DNA of 64,000 nt from positions 1,674,001-1,738,000 of the forward strand of contig NZ_JACHMD010000001.1 of NCBI RefSeq assembly GCF_014204835.1, given 5' to 3'. Made by a program: the position numbers and the translations under genes. Within the stretch, counting starts at the first letter, position 1; the number at the start of each line of letters is the position of its first letter. This document shows, one piece after another, positions 35,957 to 44,154 of the stretch. The notes under the pieces are model-generated. The model had not been told where the DNA came from. It saw only the letters and a program-made list of their open reading frames with translations, and did not search any database. This stretch comes from Microbacterium marinum. GTDB taxonomy: Bacteria > Actinomycetota > Actinomycetes > Actinomycetales > Microbacteriaceae.

Positions 35957-38230
35957 TTAAGGCAAGGGTGTTGAGCCGCTCACCTCGCGACGCGGGCGGT
36001 CATGCCGCATTGGTACCGCTTGTTGGGCAGTGATGCTGTCGCCCCGCCCATCCCCCGCTCGGTTGCGCCCTGCATCGGTCGGTGCGGTGGTGAGGACGGC
36101 GAGCCGTTCGGTTGAGCGGGTCATCGCGACGTACCGGTCGACCGCGCCGGTGATGCCGTCGCCGAACTTCTCCGGATCGACGATGATGACGAGGTCGAAC
36201 TCGAGTCCCTTCGCCCCCTCGGGATTCAGCGATCGCACGCGCCCGGAGCCGGTGAATCCGGGATCGCCGATGACACAGGCGACGCCGTCGGCGTGATCGT
36301 CCAACCACTCGGTCAGGATCGCGTCGCGTGCGGTCGCCGCGGCGAAGGCGACCGGGATGCCGCTGCTGCGCACCGAGGTCGGCACATTGGCCTCCGGGAT
36401 GGCGGCGCGGATGAACGGTTCGGCGACCGCCATGATCTCCTCGGGCGTGCGGTAGTTGATGTTGAGCGACGACTGGCGGACGTCCCGGAACCCAATCCGC
36501 TCCAGGCGTTCCTGCCAGGTCCCGGGGAAGCCGTGCCTGGCCTGGGCGCGGTCGCCGACGATAGTGAAGCTGCGCGACGGGCAACGGCGCAGCAGCATCC
36601 GCCACTGCGCGTCGGTGAGCTCCTGCGCCTCGTCGACCACGATGTGGGCGAACGGACCCGCGAGCAGGTCAGGGTCTGCAACCGGTGGCGCGTCCACGCC
36701 GGCGAGGACGTTCTGCGCGTCCTGACCGCGCAGAATCGACATGATCCGCATCTCGCTGTCGTCGCTCTCGACGAGATCCTCGATCACGTGCGACATCTGG
36801 TCCTGGGCGGCCGCGACGACCGCTTCGCGGCGATGCCGGCTCCGCACGTCCTCCGGGTCGCCGATGCGCCGGCGGGCGGCATCCAGGAGCGGAAGGTCGG
36901 CGAGAGTCCACGCGTAGGGGTCCGCACGCTGAAGCAGTTCCACGTCGTCGGCGGAGAGCTGCGGAGCGCATCGCCGGAGGAGGTCGGGCGACGACCACAA
37001 GCTCGCGACGAGGCCGGCGGGGTCCAGCAACGGCCATGCTCGCACGAAGACGCTGGTGAGCTCGTCGTCCTGCCGCAGCCAGCGCTGCACCACGTGCGCC
37101 GGGACCTCCGGATTGTCCAGCTGAGCGGCAAGAATCTCCAGCACCTCCTCCCACACCTCGTCGCGCGCCTCGTTGACCGGGGCGCCGGGGTCCGCGGCGT
37201 CGAAGGCCTCGTCCCACTGGGCTCTGCCGATGATCAGATCCGCCCACGGCGTCTCGACCTGGACCGCTCGGCGCGGCGGACGGACCCGGGCCCGCAAGAC
37301 CGCCTCGATCAGCGCGGCCGCATCCAACGTCTCTTTGAGCCTGGCCACGCGCGGGTCGGGCTCGTCGCAGGCGGCGGCGCCTTCGGGGACGAGATCGCGC
37401 AGCGTGCACATCCGCACGTTCTCCTCACCGAGGCTGGGCAGCACGTCCTCGACGTAGGCGAGATACGCCGGGGTGGGGCCGACGAACAGCATCCCGCCCC
37501 CGCCCTGGGTCAGACGCGGCTCGGAGTAGAGCAGGTGCGCGGCCCGGTGCAGGGCGACGACGGTCTTGCCGGTGCCGGGTCCGCCGTCGACCACGAGGGC
37601 GCCACGGGAGTCGGTCCGGATGATGGCATCCTGGTCGGCCTGGATCGTCGCGAGCACGTCCCGCATCCGTGACGACCGGTGCGCGCCGAGAGTGGCGATG
37701 AACGCCGACTGATCATCGAGTGCGGCATCGTTCTCGAGCCCTGCAGCGGTGAGCGCCTCATCCCAGTAGTCGGTCACCCGTCCGCCGGTCCACCGGTAGC
37801 GGCGCCGGCTGGCAAGCCCCATCGGGTTCTGCAGCGTGGCGGCGAAGAATGGCTCGGCGGCGGGAGCCCGCCAGTCGGTCAGAAGCCGCCTACCGTACCC
37901 GTCGGTCAGCCCGGTTCGTCCGATGTAGACGGGAGGGCCACCATCGGCCGCGCTCATCCGTCCCAGGCACAGATCGATGTCGAACCTGCGCAGCATCCGC
38001 AGGTGAGCGGTCAGCCGATGGATCTCCAGATCACGTTCCATCGCCGCCTGCCCCGAGCCGCCCGGAGACCGGCGCAATTCGTCGAGCCTCGCGGTCGTCT
38101 GCGCTCGTTGGCCGGCGAGGCTCGCGGCGATCGCCGCGAACTGGTCACGGTCGGCCCCGATGAGGGCCGGATCGCCTTTCGCGGCGAGGCGTTCGGGCAG
38201 ATCGAAGACGTCGTGTCCGGTCCTGTTCAT
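35957..38230 (-). CDS. helR: HelR/HelD-like helicase protecting RNA polymerase from rifamycins
   Basis: A 757-residue SF1 (UvrD-like) protein of the HelD/HelR group. An N-terminal arm (LAGQRAQTTARLDELRRSPG) reaches into the secondary channel in characterised relatives. Walker A is VDGGPGTGKTVVALHRA at about 215. The Walker B region is IVVDEAQELTDAQW at about 530, and the C-terminal helicase half has INYRTPEEIM and GLEFDLVIIVDP. HelR proteins displace rifamycin from RNA polymerase and give resistance. The ATG overlaps the MFS stop, and the operon lies behind a rifamycin-associated element. Confidence 0.85.
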   Translation of the reverse strand: MNRTGHDVFDLPERLAAKGDPALIGADRDQFAAIAASLAGQRAQTTARLDELRRSPGGSGQAAMERDLEIHRLTAHLRMLRRFDIDLCLGRMSAADGGPPVYIGRTGLTDGYGRRLLTDWRAPAAEPFFAATLQNPMGLASRRRYRWTGGRVTDYWDEALTAAGLENDAALDDQSAFIATLGAHRSSRMRDVLATIQADQDAIIRTDSRGALVVDGGPGTGKTVVALHRAAHLLYSEPRLTQGGGGMLFVGPTPAYLAYVEDVLPSLGEENVRMCTLRDLVPEGAAACDEPDPRVARLKETLDAAALIEAVLRARVRPPRRAVQVETPWADLIIGRAQWDEAFDAADPGAPVNEARDEVWEEVLEILAAQLDNPEVPAHVVQRWLRQDDELTSVFVRAWPLLDPAGLVASLWSSPDLLRRCAPQLSADDVELLQRADPYAWTLADLPLLDAARRRIGDPEDVRSRHRREAVVAAAQDQMSHVIEDLVESDDSEMRIMSILRGQDAQNVLAGVDAPPVADPDLLAGPFAHIVVDEAQELTDAQWRMLLRRCPSRSFTIVGDRAQARHGFPGTWQERLERIGFRDVRQSSLNINYRTPEEIMAVAEPFIRAAIPEANVPTSVRSSGIPVAFAAATARDAILTEWLDDHADGVACVIGDPGFTGSGRVRSLNPEGAKGLEFDLVIIVDPEKFGDGITGAVDRYVAMTRSTERLAVLTTAPTDAGRNRAGDGRGDSITAQQAVPMRHDRPRREVSGSTPLP

Positions 38231-39723
38231 GCGTTCTCCGAGCTCGTCAACGACTCGGCCACGGAGGTGTCCGCCTTCTGCGGTGCCCGCGCGTTCCTCA
38301 GCGCCACGCTGGCGGCGATCAGCGCTGCCGCCATGAGCGCGACCGGCACCCAGAGGGCGAACTGGACGGCCCCGGCGACCTGTGGCGCGATGACGGCGAA
38401 CTCGTCCCGGTCCAGCACGAGCAGCGCGCCGATGCCCTCTCCCGGGAGGTCCGGGAGGCGGGCGGCGAGCTGCCAGGTGAGCACGACGGAGACGACGGCG
38501 ATGCAGATCGCGCTGGAGATGTAGTTGATGACGCCGAGCACGGTGGCCATGGCGGGGATGGCAGGCCCGTCGAGGGCGCGGGTGGCGACCGTCGACATCG
38601 GCATGATGGTGAACCCCGCCCCGACCGCGACGGTAGTCCACAGCGCGACCAGCATCCACGCGGGTGTGTCCGTGCCCATCAGCAGAAGCAGCGCGGTCGT
38701 GGCTACCGTGGCGACGGTCAGGCCGGTGCCGATGACCTTCAGCGGTGCGACGCGGTCGATCAGGCGTCCGGAGATCTGGATGGCGATACCCGCCGCGAGT
38801 CCGGCGGGGGCCACGAACAGTCCCGCGGTGGTGGCGCTCTCGCCGCGCACGACCTGCCAGTACAGGGGCACCAGGAGCATGCCCGCGCCCCAGCCGCTCG
38901 TGAACAGGAACAGCACGATCGCGGCGGACCCGGTGAACGGCCTGGTCAGCACGCGGATGTCGAGGAGCGGTGCGTTCGCGCGGAGCGCGTGCCAGATGAA
39001 GAACGCGATCAGCCCGAGCCCGACGCCGACCGGGAGCAGCACCTGGGCGGTCAGCAGGCTGGAGCCCGCGAACGAGGTCCCGAGGACGAGCAGCGCCATC
39101 GCGGGCGGGAGTAGCAGCAGCCCGCGCACATCGAGGGGGAGGGCAGGGCCCTTCGGTGTCTTCGGGAGGTTGCGCAGTCCGAGGAGGAGGCTGGCGATCC
39201 CGAACGGCACGTTGATGAGGAACATCCACCGCCAGGACAGGTTGTCCAGCAGCAGCCCGCCGACCACCGGGCCCAGGACGGGTCCGATGAGGACGGGGAG
39301 CCCGAGCACCGCCATGATCCTGCCGCGCTGCTCGCCCGGCGTCGCAGCGAGCGCGAGCGTCATGGACGCCGGCATGACGAACCCGCCGCCGACGCCCTGC
39401 ACGACGCGGAAAGCGATGAGCGACTCCGGGCTCCACGAGGCGGCCACGAGCGCGGATCCGGCAGTGAACAGGCAGATCGAGACGAGGAACACGCGTCTGG
39501 CGCCGAACCGTGCGATCGCCCACGCGGTCGCGGGCATGACCGTAGCCAGCGCGAGTGTGTATCCGGTGACGACCCACTGGATCATCGTCAACGGCGCACC
39601 GGTGTCCCGGGTCAGCTGCGGTATCGCGATGTTCACGATCGTCATATCGATGCCGATCAGCACCGTGCCGACGATCACCGTCAGAGCCACCGTGAGCGGG
39701 CTGGCAGAACGGCTTTGAGACAT
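38227..39723 (-). CDS. 14-helix MFS drug exporter (EmrB/QacA type)
   Basis: A 498-residue major-facilitator proton/drug antiporter with about fourteen hydrophobic segments. TMIQWVVTGYTLALATVMPA near residue 48 and the motif LGLPVLIGPVLGPVVGGLLL (motif C, diagnostic of antiporters) are clear. Association with HelR and the rifamycin-associated element suggests export of a rifamycin or related compound (inference). The ATG is preceded by AAGGGG. It is the first gene of the operon, coupled to helR by ATGA. Confidence 0.88.
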   Translation of the reverse strand: MSQSRSASPLTVALTVIVGTVLIGIDMTIVNIAIPQLTRDTGAPLTMIQWVVTGYTLALATVMPATAWAIARFGARRVFLVSICLFTAGSALVAASWSPESLIAFRVVQGVGGGFVMPASMTLALAATPGEQRGRIMAVLGLPVLIGPVLGPVVGGLLLDNLSWRWMFLINVPFGIASLLLGLRNLPKTPKGPALPLDVRGLLLLPPAMALLVLGTSFAGSSLLTAQVLLPVGVGLGLIAFFIWHALRANAPLLDIRVLTRPFTGSAAIVLFLFTSGWGAGMLLVPLYWQVVRGESATTAGLFVAPAGLAAGIAIQISGRLIDRVAPLKVIGTGLTVATVATTALLLLMGTDTPAWMLVALWTTVAVGAGFTIMPMSTVATRALDGPAIPAMATVLGVINYISSAICIAVVSVVLTWQLAARLPDLPGEGIGALLVLDRDEFAVIAPQVAGAVQFALWVPVALMAAALIAASVALRNARAPQKADTSVAESLTSSENA

Positions 39724-39780
39724 AATTCCCCTTGCGAAGTCGAGTGTTCGGCGCGGCAGTCAACGATCTTCCCTCGCGAG

Positions 39781-39802
39781 GGGGGTCTTGCGGCAAGCCC
39801 CC
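39781..39802 (-). promoter_or_regulatory. Rifamycin-associated element (RAE)
   Basis: An inverted repeat with outer GGGGG/CCCCC and the core CTTGCGGCAAG, closely matching the published RAE, a 19-bp palindrome containing CTTGCGGCAAG found upstream of rifamycin-inactivating and helR genes. It lies 58 nt upstream of the MFS start in the leftward operon. It supports induction by rifamycins. A TATATT sequence at 39811-39816 may belong to the promoter. Confidence 0.85.
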
Positions 39803-40653
39803 GTCTCCGCTATATTCTGAAAATGCGGGGGGAAGTCTGTCCTCCATCGCAGCTCCCGAACACCCGGTTGAGCCAACATGCTCGCGCATCCCCGATCATG
39901 CGAGTGCCTACCTTTGTGTCGCATTGACGTATACCGTTCGTCCGCGCCACTGCCAGCGCGGAGGCCCTGTTCGCACCAGCGATCCGGACCCACCTGATCG
40001 AGCACCACGGCGGCGGTCACACCGCTGCCAGCTACGAGGCCTGCACGTACTCATCCTCGCGAAGGCGATGAGACCTACGACTCGCCCCCTGTCGAGGCAG
40101 TCAGGTACGGGCGAGCTCGGTTTCGTAGTCGTCTGCGCGAGGGAATCGCGGCCGTGTCGAGGGAATCGAGGCTGTGGGTTGAAGTCTGGCCCGTCACGGT
40201 TTGTTCACGAACGATCGCAGCGAACTCTTCCTCCTCCCCGCGGTGGTCGTATGGCCATGCGTCGACGAGCGTGAACGGGATGGGCACGTACCTGAACGCG
40301 TCGACGCCGACGTGAGACTGGTGCCAACGGGTCCGTTCTCCCGGTTGTGGGTGTGGGCGTGCAGCAGCGGGACGCCGCAGTCGACCGGACCATGCGACGT
40401 GTGCCGGTCCGTGTCCTGCGCTCCACACGGTAGCGATCCCGCTTCGCCTGGCTCATCTTCCGTGCGGGCGCATCGCGTCTGTCGAGGCGCCGTTCGAGAG
40501 TCCCTCGCCTGATCGCAGCGGATCATCGAGAAGTAGAGCCAATTGGCCGTGGCGAGAGACCAGGCCAGCCGTGCTGGCCAGACATGTGAGGCAGTGGCCC
40601 GACCGGTCGAGACTTGCGGGCACGAGACGCCTAACCCTGTCGCGCGTGGGCGA
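39803..40653. other. Long intergenic region, no convincing gene
   Basis: About 850 nt between the helR operon and the kinase-helicase gene. Open frames exist on both strands (for example minus 40075-40428, with DAFRYVPIPFTLVDAWPYDH) but overlap each other and match no family I know. It may hold remnants of a decayed gene and the promoters of both flanking operons. Confidence 0.4.
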
Positions 40654-40659
40654 TAGCCT
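40654..40659 (+). promoter_or_regulatory. -10 box TAGCCT for the kinase-helicase gene
   Basis: TAGCCT ends 7 nt before the ATG at 40666. It fixes this start and implies a leaderless mRNA for the kinase-helicase/partner operon. No good -35 hexamer is seen. Confidence 0.55.
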
Positions 40660-40665
40660 CTGGGG

Positions 40666-43600
40666 ATGAGTGGCTTGGGGACTGGGCCGGTTGTTCTGGA
40701 CAATCGCTTTGTGCTGCCGCGTGATGAGCTAAATTCCGGAGGTCATGCGCGACTTTTCAGGGCGTATGACAACGAGACCGGCGCGCACGTGGCGGTGAAG
40801 CTGTTCGCGCCCGTTACGCATGTTGATCCGCGGACGTTGGAGCTGTCCTGGAGCAATGAGCTCGACGTGTACAGCCGGCTCGACGCGCACCCCAACCTGC
40901 TGCAGGTGGTCGGGTTCGGCACTCCCGCCGATGGTGCACCATGGATCGCATTCGAGTGGTGCGGTGTGGACCTCGGTGCAGTGGTGACACGCGAGGCCCT
41001 GAGCTGGGAGCAGCTGCGACCGATCGCGTTGGAGATCCTCACCGGGTTGAGTGTCCTGCACGCGAAAGGTTGGGTTCACCGAGACCTCAAGCCTGGCAAC
41101 GTGCTGGTGGACGGTGCACAGGTGAAGCTGGCGGACTTCGGCACCATGCGGTACCGGGAGGTGACGAGCTTCGGAAAGACGATGAGCCAGTTGGGAACGC
41201 GCCCCTACTGTCCACCAGAATCGGGAACCGAGAACCCGCTCCCCGCCTACGACGTCTACTCGTTCGCCGTGCTAGTGATCTGCTGCCTCCTCGGTGACTT
41301 CGAACTCAACGGCACCACCCCCGCCGCGGCGCTGGGCCGGGTGGTCGTGCCCGAACCCATTCGGCTGCTGCTGGCCAGATGCTTGAGCGAGGAGGAGGAG
41401 CAACGCCCCGGTAGCGCCGGCGTGGTGCTCGCCGAGATCGAGCAGATCGCCAAGGGCGAAGCGGTAGCGCAAGATGTCCCAGAAATCGGGATCCACCTGC
41501 CCGTCAACGTGACTCAGATCTTTCGAGACGTGACGCTTGCCGAGACGGCTGGCTTCGAGGAGTTCCGTCGCGAGTTCGGCCCCCGCGTCCGTCTTGTCCG
41601 TGACCCGAAGGCGGCCGACAAGCAAGGCCTTCTCCTCGTAGGACAGTCGTTGCTGGCGGCGGTCGCACCGCACGAGTCACGCACCGGGTCGATCTTCGTG
41701 AAGCACGTCTGGCGCCCGCCGGTCGCGCACCTCGAGCGACTGCGCAAGCGCGGCGTCGGTGCGACGATCCGTTGGGTCGCGACACCGATACGCCCCTTGG
41801 AAGCTGATGCCGCGATCAGCGAACTCCTTCGAACCCTCGCGGAACGCGAAGCAGCCAACCCCGAGCAGCACTCGCGTGTCGAGGTACACGATCGGTGGGA
41901 GAGGGTCCTTGACGCGAAGTTTGCGATCGCGCGTGAGAGAGGCAAGGACGTCACATACTCCGCGCTCCGAGTCGAGGGTGCACGGGTTTACCTCACCACC
42001 ACTGACCGCTCCGCGGATCCTCAACTCGGAGAGTTGCGCGTGATCCGCAGCACGACGGGACGGTTCGTGCGCGGCGAGGTGGAAGCGATCGAGGGCAACG
42101 CCGTGGTGTTCTACGTGAACGAGGGGAACCCCGACGACCTGCCACGCAGGGGCGTGCTGGCTGTCGACGCGGAACGCACCGTTTCGAAGCTGCGGCGGGA
42201 ACAGGACGCGGTCCGTCGCGTCTTCGAAGGGCGCGCGGTTCGTGCCGACCTCAAGGACATCCTGAGCAACCCTGCCGTGAACCCGCTCCCCGTCGAGCAC
42301 CACGTCGAGAAGTTCGTCCAAGACCACCTGGACGGCGCCAAACGCAACGCGGTGGCGTCGGTGCTGGGTGCGCAGGGCATCAGCCTGGTGAAGGGCCCGC
42401 CCGGCACAGGGAAGACCACGCTCATTGCGGAACTCGTCGCACAGCAGCTGCGGATCAAGCCGGATGCGCAGATCCTGCTCGCGTCGCAGACACATATCGC
42501 CTTGGATCACGCGCTCAGCAAGGTGGCGAAGGTGACCCCGGCGGCATCCGTGCTGCGGATCGGATCGCCGGACCAACTGTCGCCGAGCTCGGAAGCCTGG
42601 ACGGTACCGTCCCAGCTGGAAGCGTGGCGGGCAGAGACCGAGGCAACGGTCGCCGCCTTCGTGCAAGACCACCTCCACTCCGCCGGCGTCCTTGACGTGC
42701 AGACTCGCAGCACCGCCACGCGGCTGCGAGCACAGGTGGAACGTCGCACCCGCACGGAAGCGGAGTTGGTGGAGGTGGAGGTGGCGCTCGGCGTGGCGCG
42801 CAAGGAGCAGGAGACCACACGGGCGGCTATCGAGAAGCTGTTTGCTGCAGTCAGCAGACTGGACACCACTCCGGCTGACACGGCAGACGTCGTCGCTCGC
42901 GACCTCGCCAAGCTCACCGACGCGGTCGAACAGCTGGGGGTGAATCTGGAGCAACGGTCTCCCGCGATCCGGCAGCTGGAGGGATTGCGTGAGCGTGTCG
43001 TCCAGCTCAGTGAGCGACTGACGGAGCTTAGGGAGGACACCCAGCGAGCGGTGGCGGAGTTGCGGGCGGTCGGCGATCTCGCGGATGCCGCCGACGAGGA
43101 AGACATGCTGCACCGGATCGACGCATCGATGTCGACCGACGATGAACGAGTCCAGGCCCTGCAACTGGTCGCGGAGGAATGGCTGGAGCGTTTCCGTCCG
43201 ACCGGCGAGTTCCGGGTCGCGCTACTGTTCCGCGCCTCGGTGGTTGCCTCCACGTGCGTGGCACTGACCGGCTCCAAGGGCGCCGAGCGGGTGGAGTTCG
43301 ACCTGTGCATCATTGACGAAGCATCCAAGGCGACTCCCACGGAACTGATGGTCCCGATGGCGAACGCCAGGCAGTGGGTGCTTGTCGGCGATGAGAAGCA
43401 GCTGCCGCCGTTCCTGGACTCAGCGCTGGTCGACGCCGACTTCCTCGCGGAACGCGAGCTGACACGCGCTGAGGTCGACGAGCGACTGTTCACCGAGTTG
43501 GGTGCCGGGCTCCCTACACAGTCCGTCGCTGTGCTCAGCCACCAGCACCGGATGCACCCCGCGATCGGCAAGGTGGTCAGCGACGTGTTCTACGGCGGCG

Positions 43601-44154
43601 AGCTGCGTTCGGGCGCCCGAGAGGTCTCACCCCTCGTCCAGCGAGCTCTGGGTGGCGCGGTGACGTGGCGGGACACCGGACGGAAGGAAAGCGAACGGCG
43701 CTCTGGTCTGAGCTACGAGAACAGGGCGGAGGCCCGCACTGTGGCCGAGCTGGTGGGAACCATTGACAACTATGCCGTGCTGCTCGGTCTTGACGAGGTG
43801 GAGGTTGCCGTGATCGCGGGATACGCGGCGCAGGTGCGCACTTTGCAGGAAGTGCTCAGCAGCACGAAATCGAAGCTCAAAGTGGTGCGAGTCAAGGCTG
43901 CCACCATCGACTCGTACCAGGGCCAGGAAGCGGACATCTGCATCGTCTCCCTGACTCGGAGCAACCGGCGCGGCGACGTCGGCTTCCTCGGCTCCCCGGA
44001 GAGGTTGAACGTCGCGATCTCACGTGCACGCGACGGCTTGGTGATCGTCGGAAACCGGGCGATGGCGGATGGCTCAAGTGATCGTCGGAGATCGCGCAAG
44101 CTCGCCGAGGTTGCCCGCGCGATCGCTGCTGCGGGAGGTCGCAATGGACACTGA
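40666..44154 (+). CDS. Ser/Thr protein kinase fused to an SF1 (Upf1/Dna2-like) helicase
   Basis: A 1162-residue fusion. The N-terminal kinase (about 1-270) is intact: Lys in HVAVKLFAP, catalytic HRDLKPGNVLVD at about 139, DFG in VKLADFGTMRY, and activation segment GTRPYCPPES. A beta-rich linker follows. The helicase has Walker A GPPGTGKTTLIAEL at about 577, DEAS box CIIDEASKATPTEL at about 882, then VGDEKQLPPF, SHQHRMHPAIG, DSYQGQEADICIVSL and NVAISRARDGLVIVG. Between motifs I and II is a coiled coil of about 150 residues. The next gene overlaps its 3' end. Activity in DNA or RNA surveillance or phage defence is inference from architecture and mobile context. Confidence 0.88.
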   Translation: MSGLGTGPVVLDNRFVLPRDELNSGGHARLFRAYDNETGAHVAVKLFAPVTHVDPRTLELSWSNELDVYSRLDAHPNLLQVVGFGTPADGAPWIAFEWCGVDLGAVVTREALSWEQLRPIALEILTGLSVLHAKGWVHRDLKPGNVLVDGAQVKLADFGTMRYREVTSFGKTMSQLGTRPYCPPESGTENPLPAYDVYSFAVLVICCLLGDFELNGTTPAAALGRVVVPEPIRLLLARCLSEEEEQRPGSAGVVLAEIEQIAKGEAVAQDVPEIGIHLPVNVTQIFRDVTLAETAGFEEFRREFGPRVRLVRDPKAADKQGLLLVGQSLLAAVAPHESRTGSIFVKHVWRPPVAHLERLRKRGVGATIRWVATPIRPLEADAAISELLRTLAEREAANPEQHSRVEVHDRWERVLDAKFAIARERGKDVTYSALRVEGARVYLTTTDRSADPQLGELRVIRSTTGRFVRGEVEAIEGNAVVFYVNEGNPDDLPRRGVLAVDAERTVSKLRREQDAVRRVFEGRAVRADLKDILSNPAVNPLPVEHHVEKFVQDHLDGAKRNAVASVLGAQGISLVKGPPGTGKTTLIAELVAQQLRIKPDAQILLASQTHIALDHALSKVAKVTPAASVLRIGSPDQLSPSSEAWTVPSQLEAWRAETEATVAAFVQDHLHSAGVLDVQTRSTATRLRAQVERRTRTEAELVEVEVALGVARKEQETTRAAIEKLFAAVSRLDTTPADTADVVARDLAKLTDAVEQLGVNLEQRSPAIRQLEGLRERVVQLSERLTELREDTQRAVAELRAVGDLADAADEEDMLHRIDASMSTDDERVQALQLVAEEWLERFRPTGEFRVALLFRASVVASTCVALTGSKGAERVEFDLCIIDEASKATPTELMVPMANARQWVLVGDEKQLPPFLDSALVDADFLAERELTRAEVDERLFTELGAGLPTQSVAVLSHQHRMHPAIGKVVSDVFYGGELRSGAREVSPLVQRALGGAVTWRDTGRKESERRSGLSYENRAEARTVAELVGTIDNYAVLLGLDEVEVAVIAGYAAQVRTLQEVLSSTKSKLKVVRVKAATIDSYQGQEADICIVSLTRSNRRGDVGFLGSPERLNVAISRARDGLVIVGNRAMADGSSDRRRSRKLAEVARAIAAAGGRNGH

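Noticed and set aside
36293..37672. Plus-strand open frame of 459 codons
   Set aside because: It is antisense to helR, whose helicase motifs are intact; the frame is Arg/Val/Gly-rich without motifs.
38525..39718. Plus-strand open frame of 397 codons
   Set aside because: It is antisense to the MFS exporter; its Ala/Thr/Pro/Arg composition is typical of a reverse-frame shadow.
40075..40428. Possible minus-strand gene between the helR operon and the kinase-helicase
   Set aside because: One segment looks protein-like, but there is no family match, no ribosome binding site and several competing frames. Noted only as part of the intergenic region.
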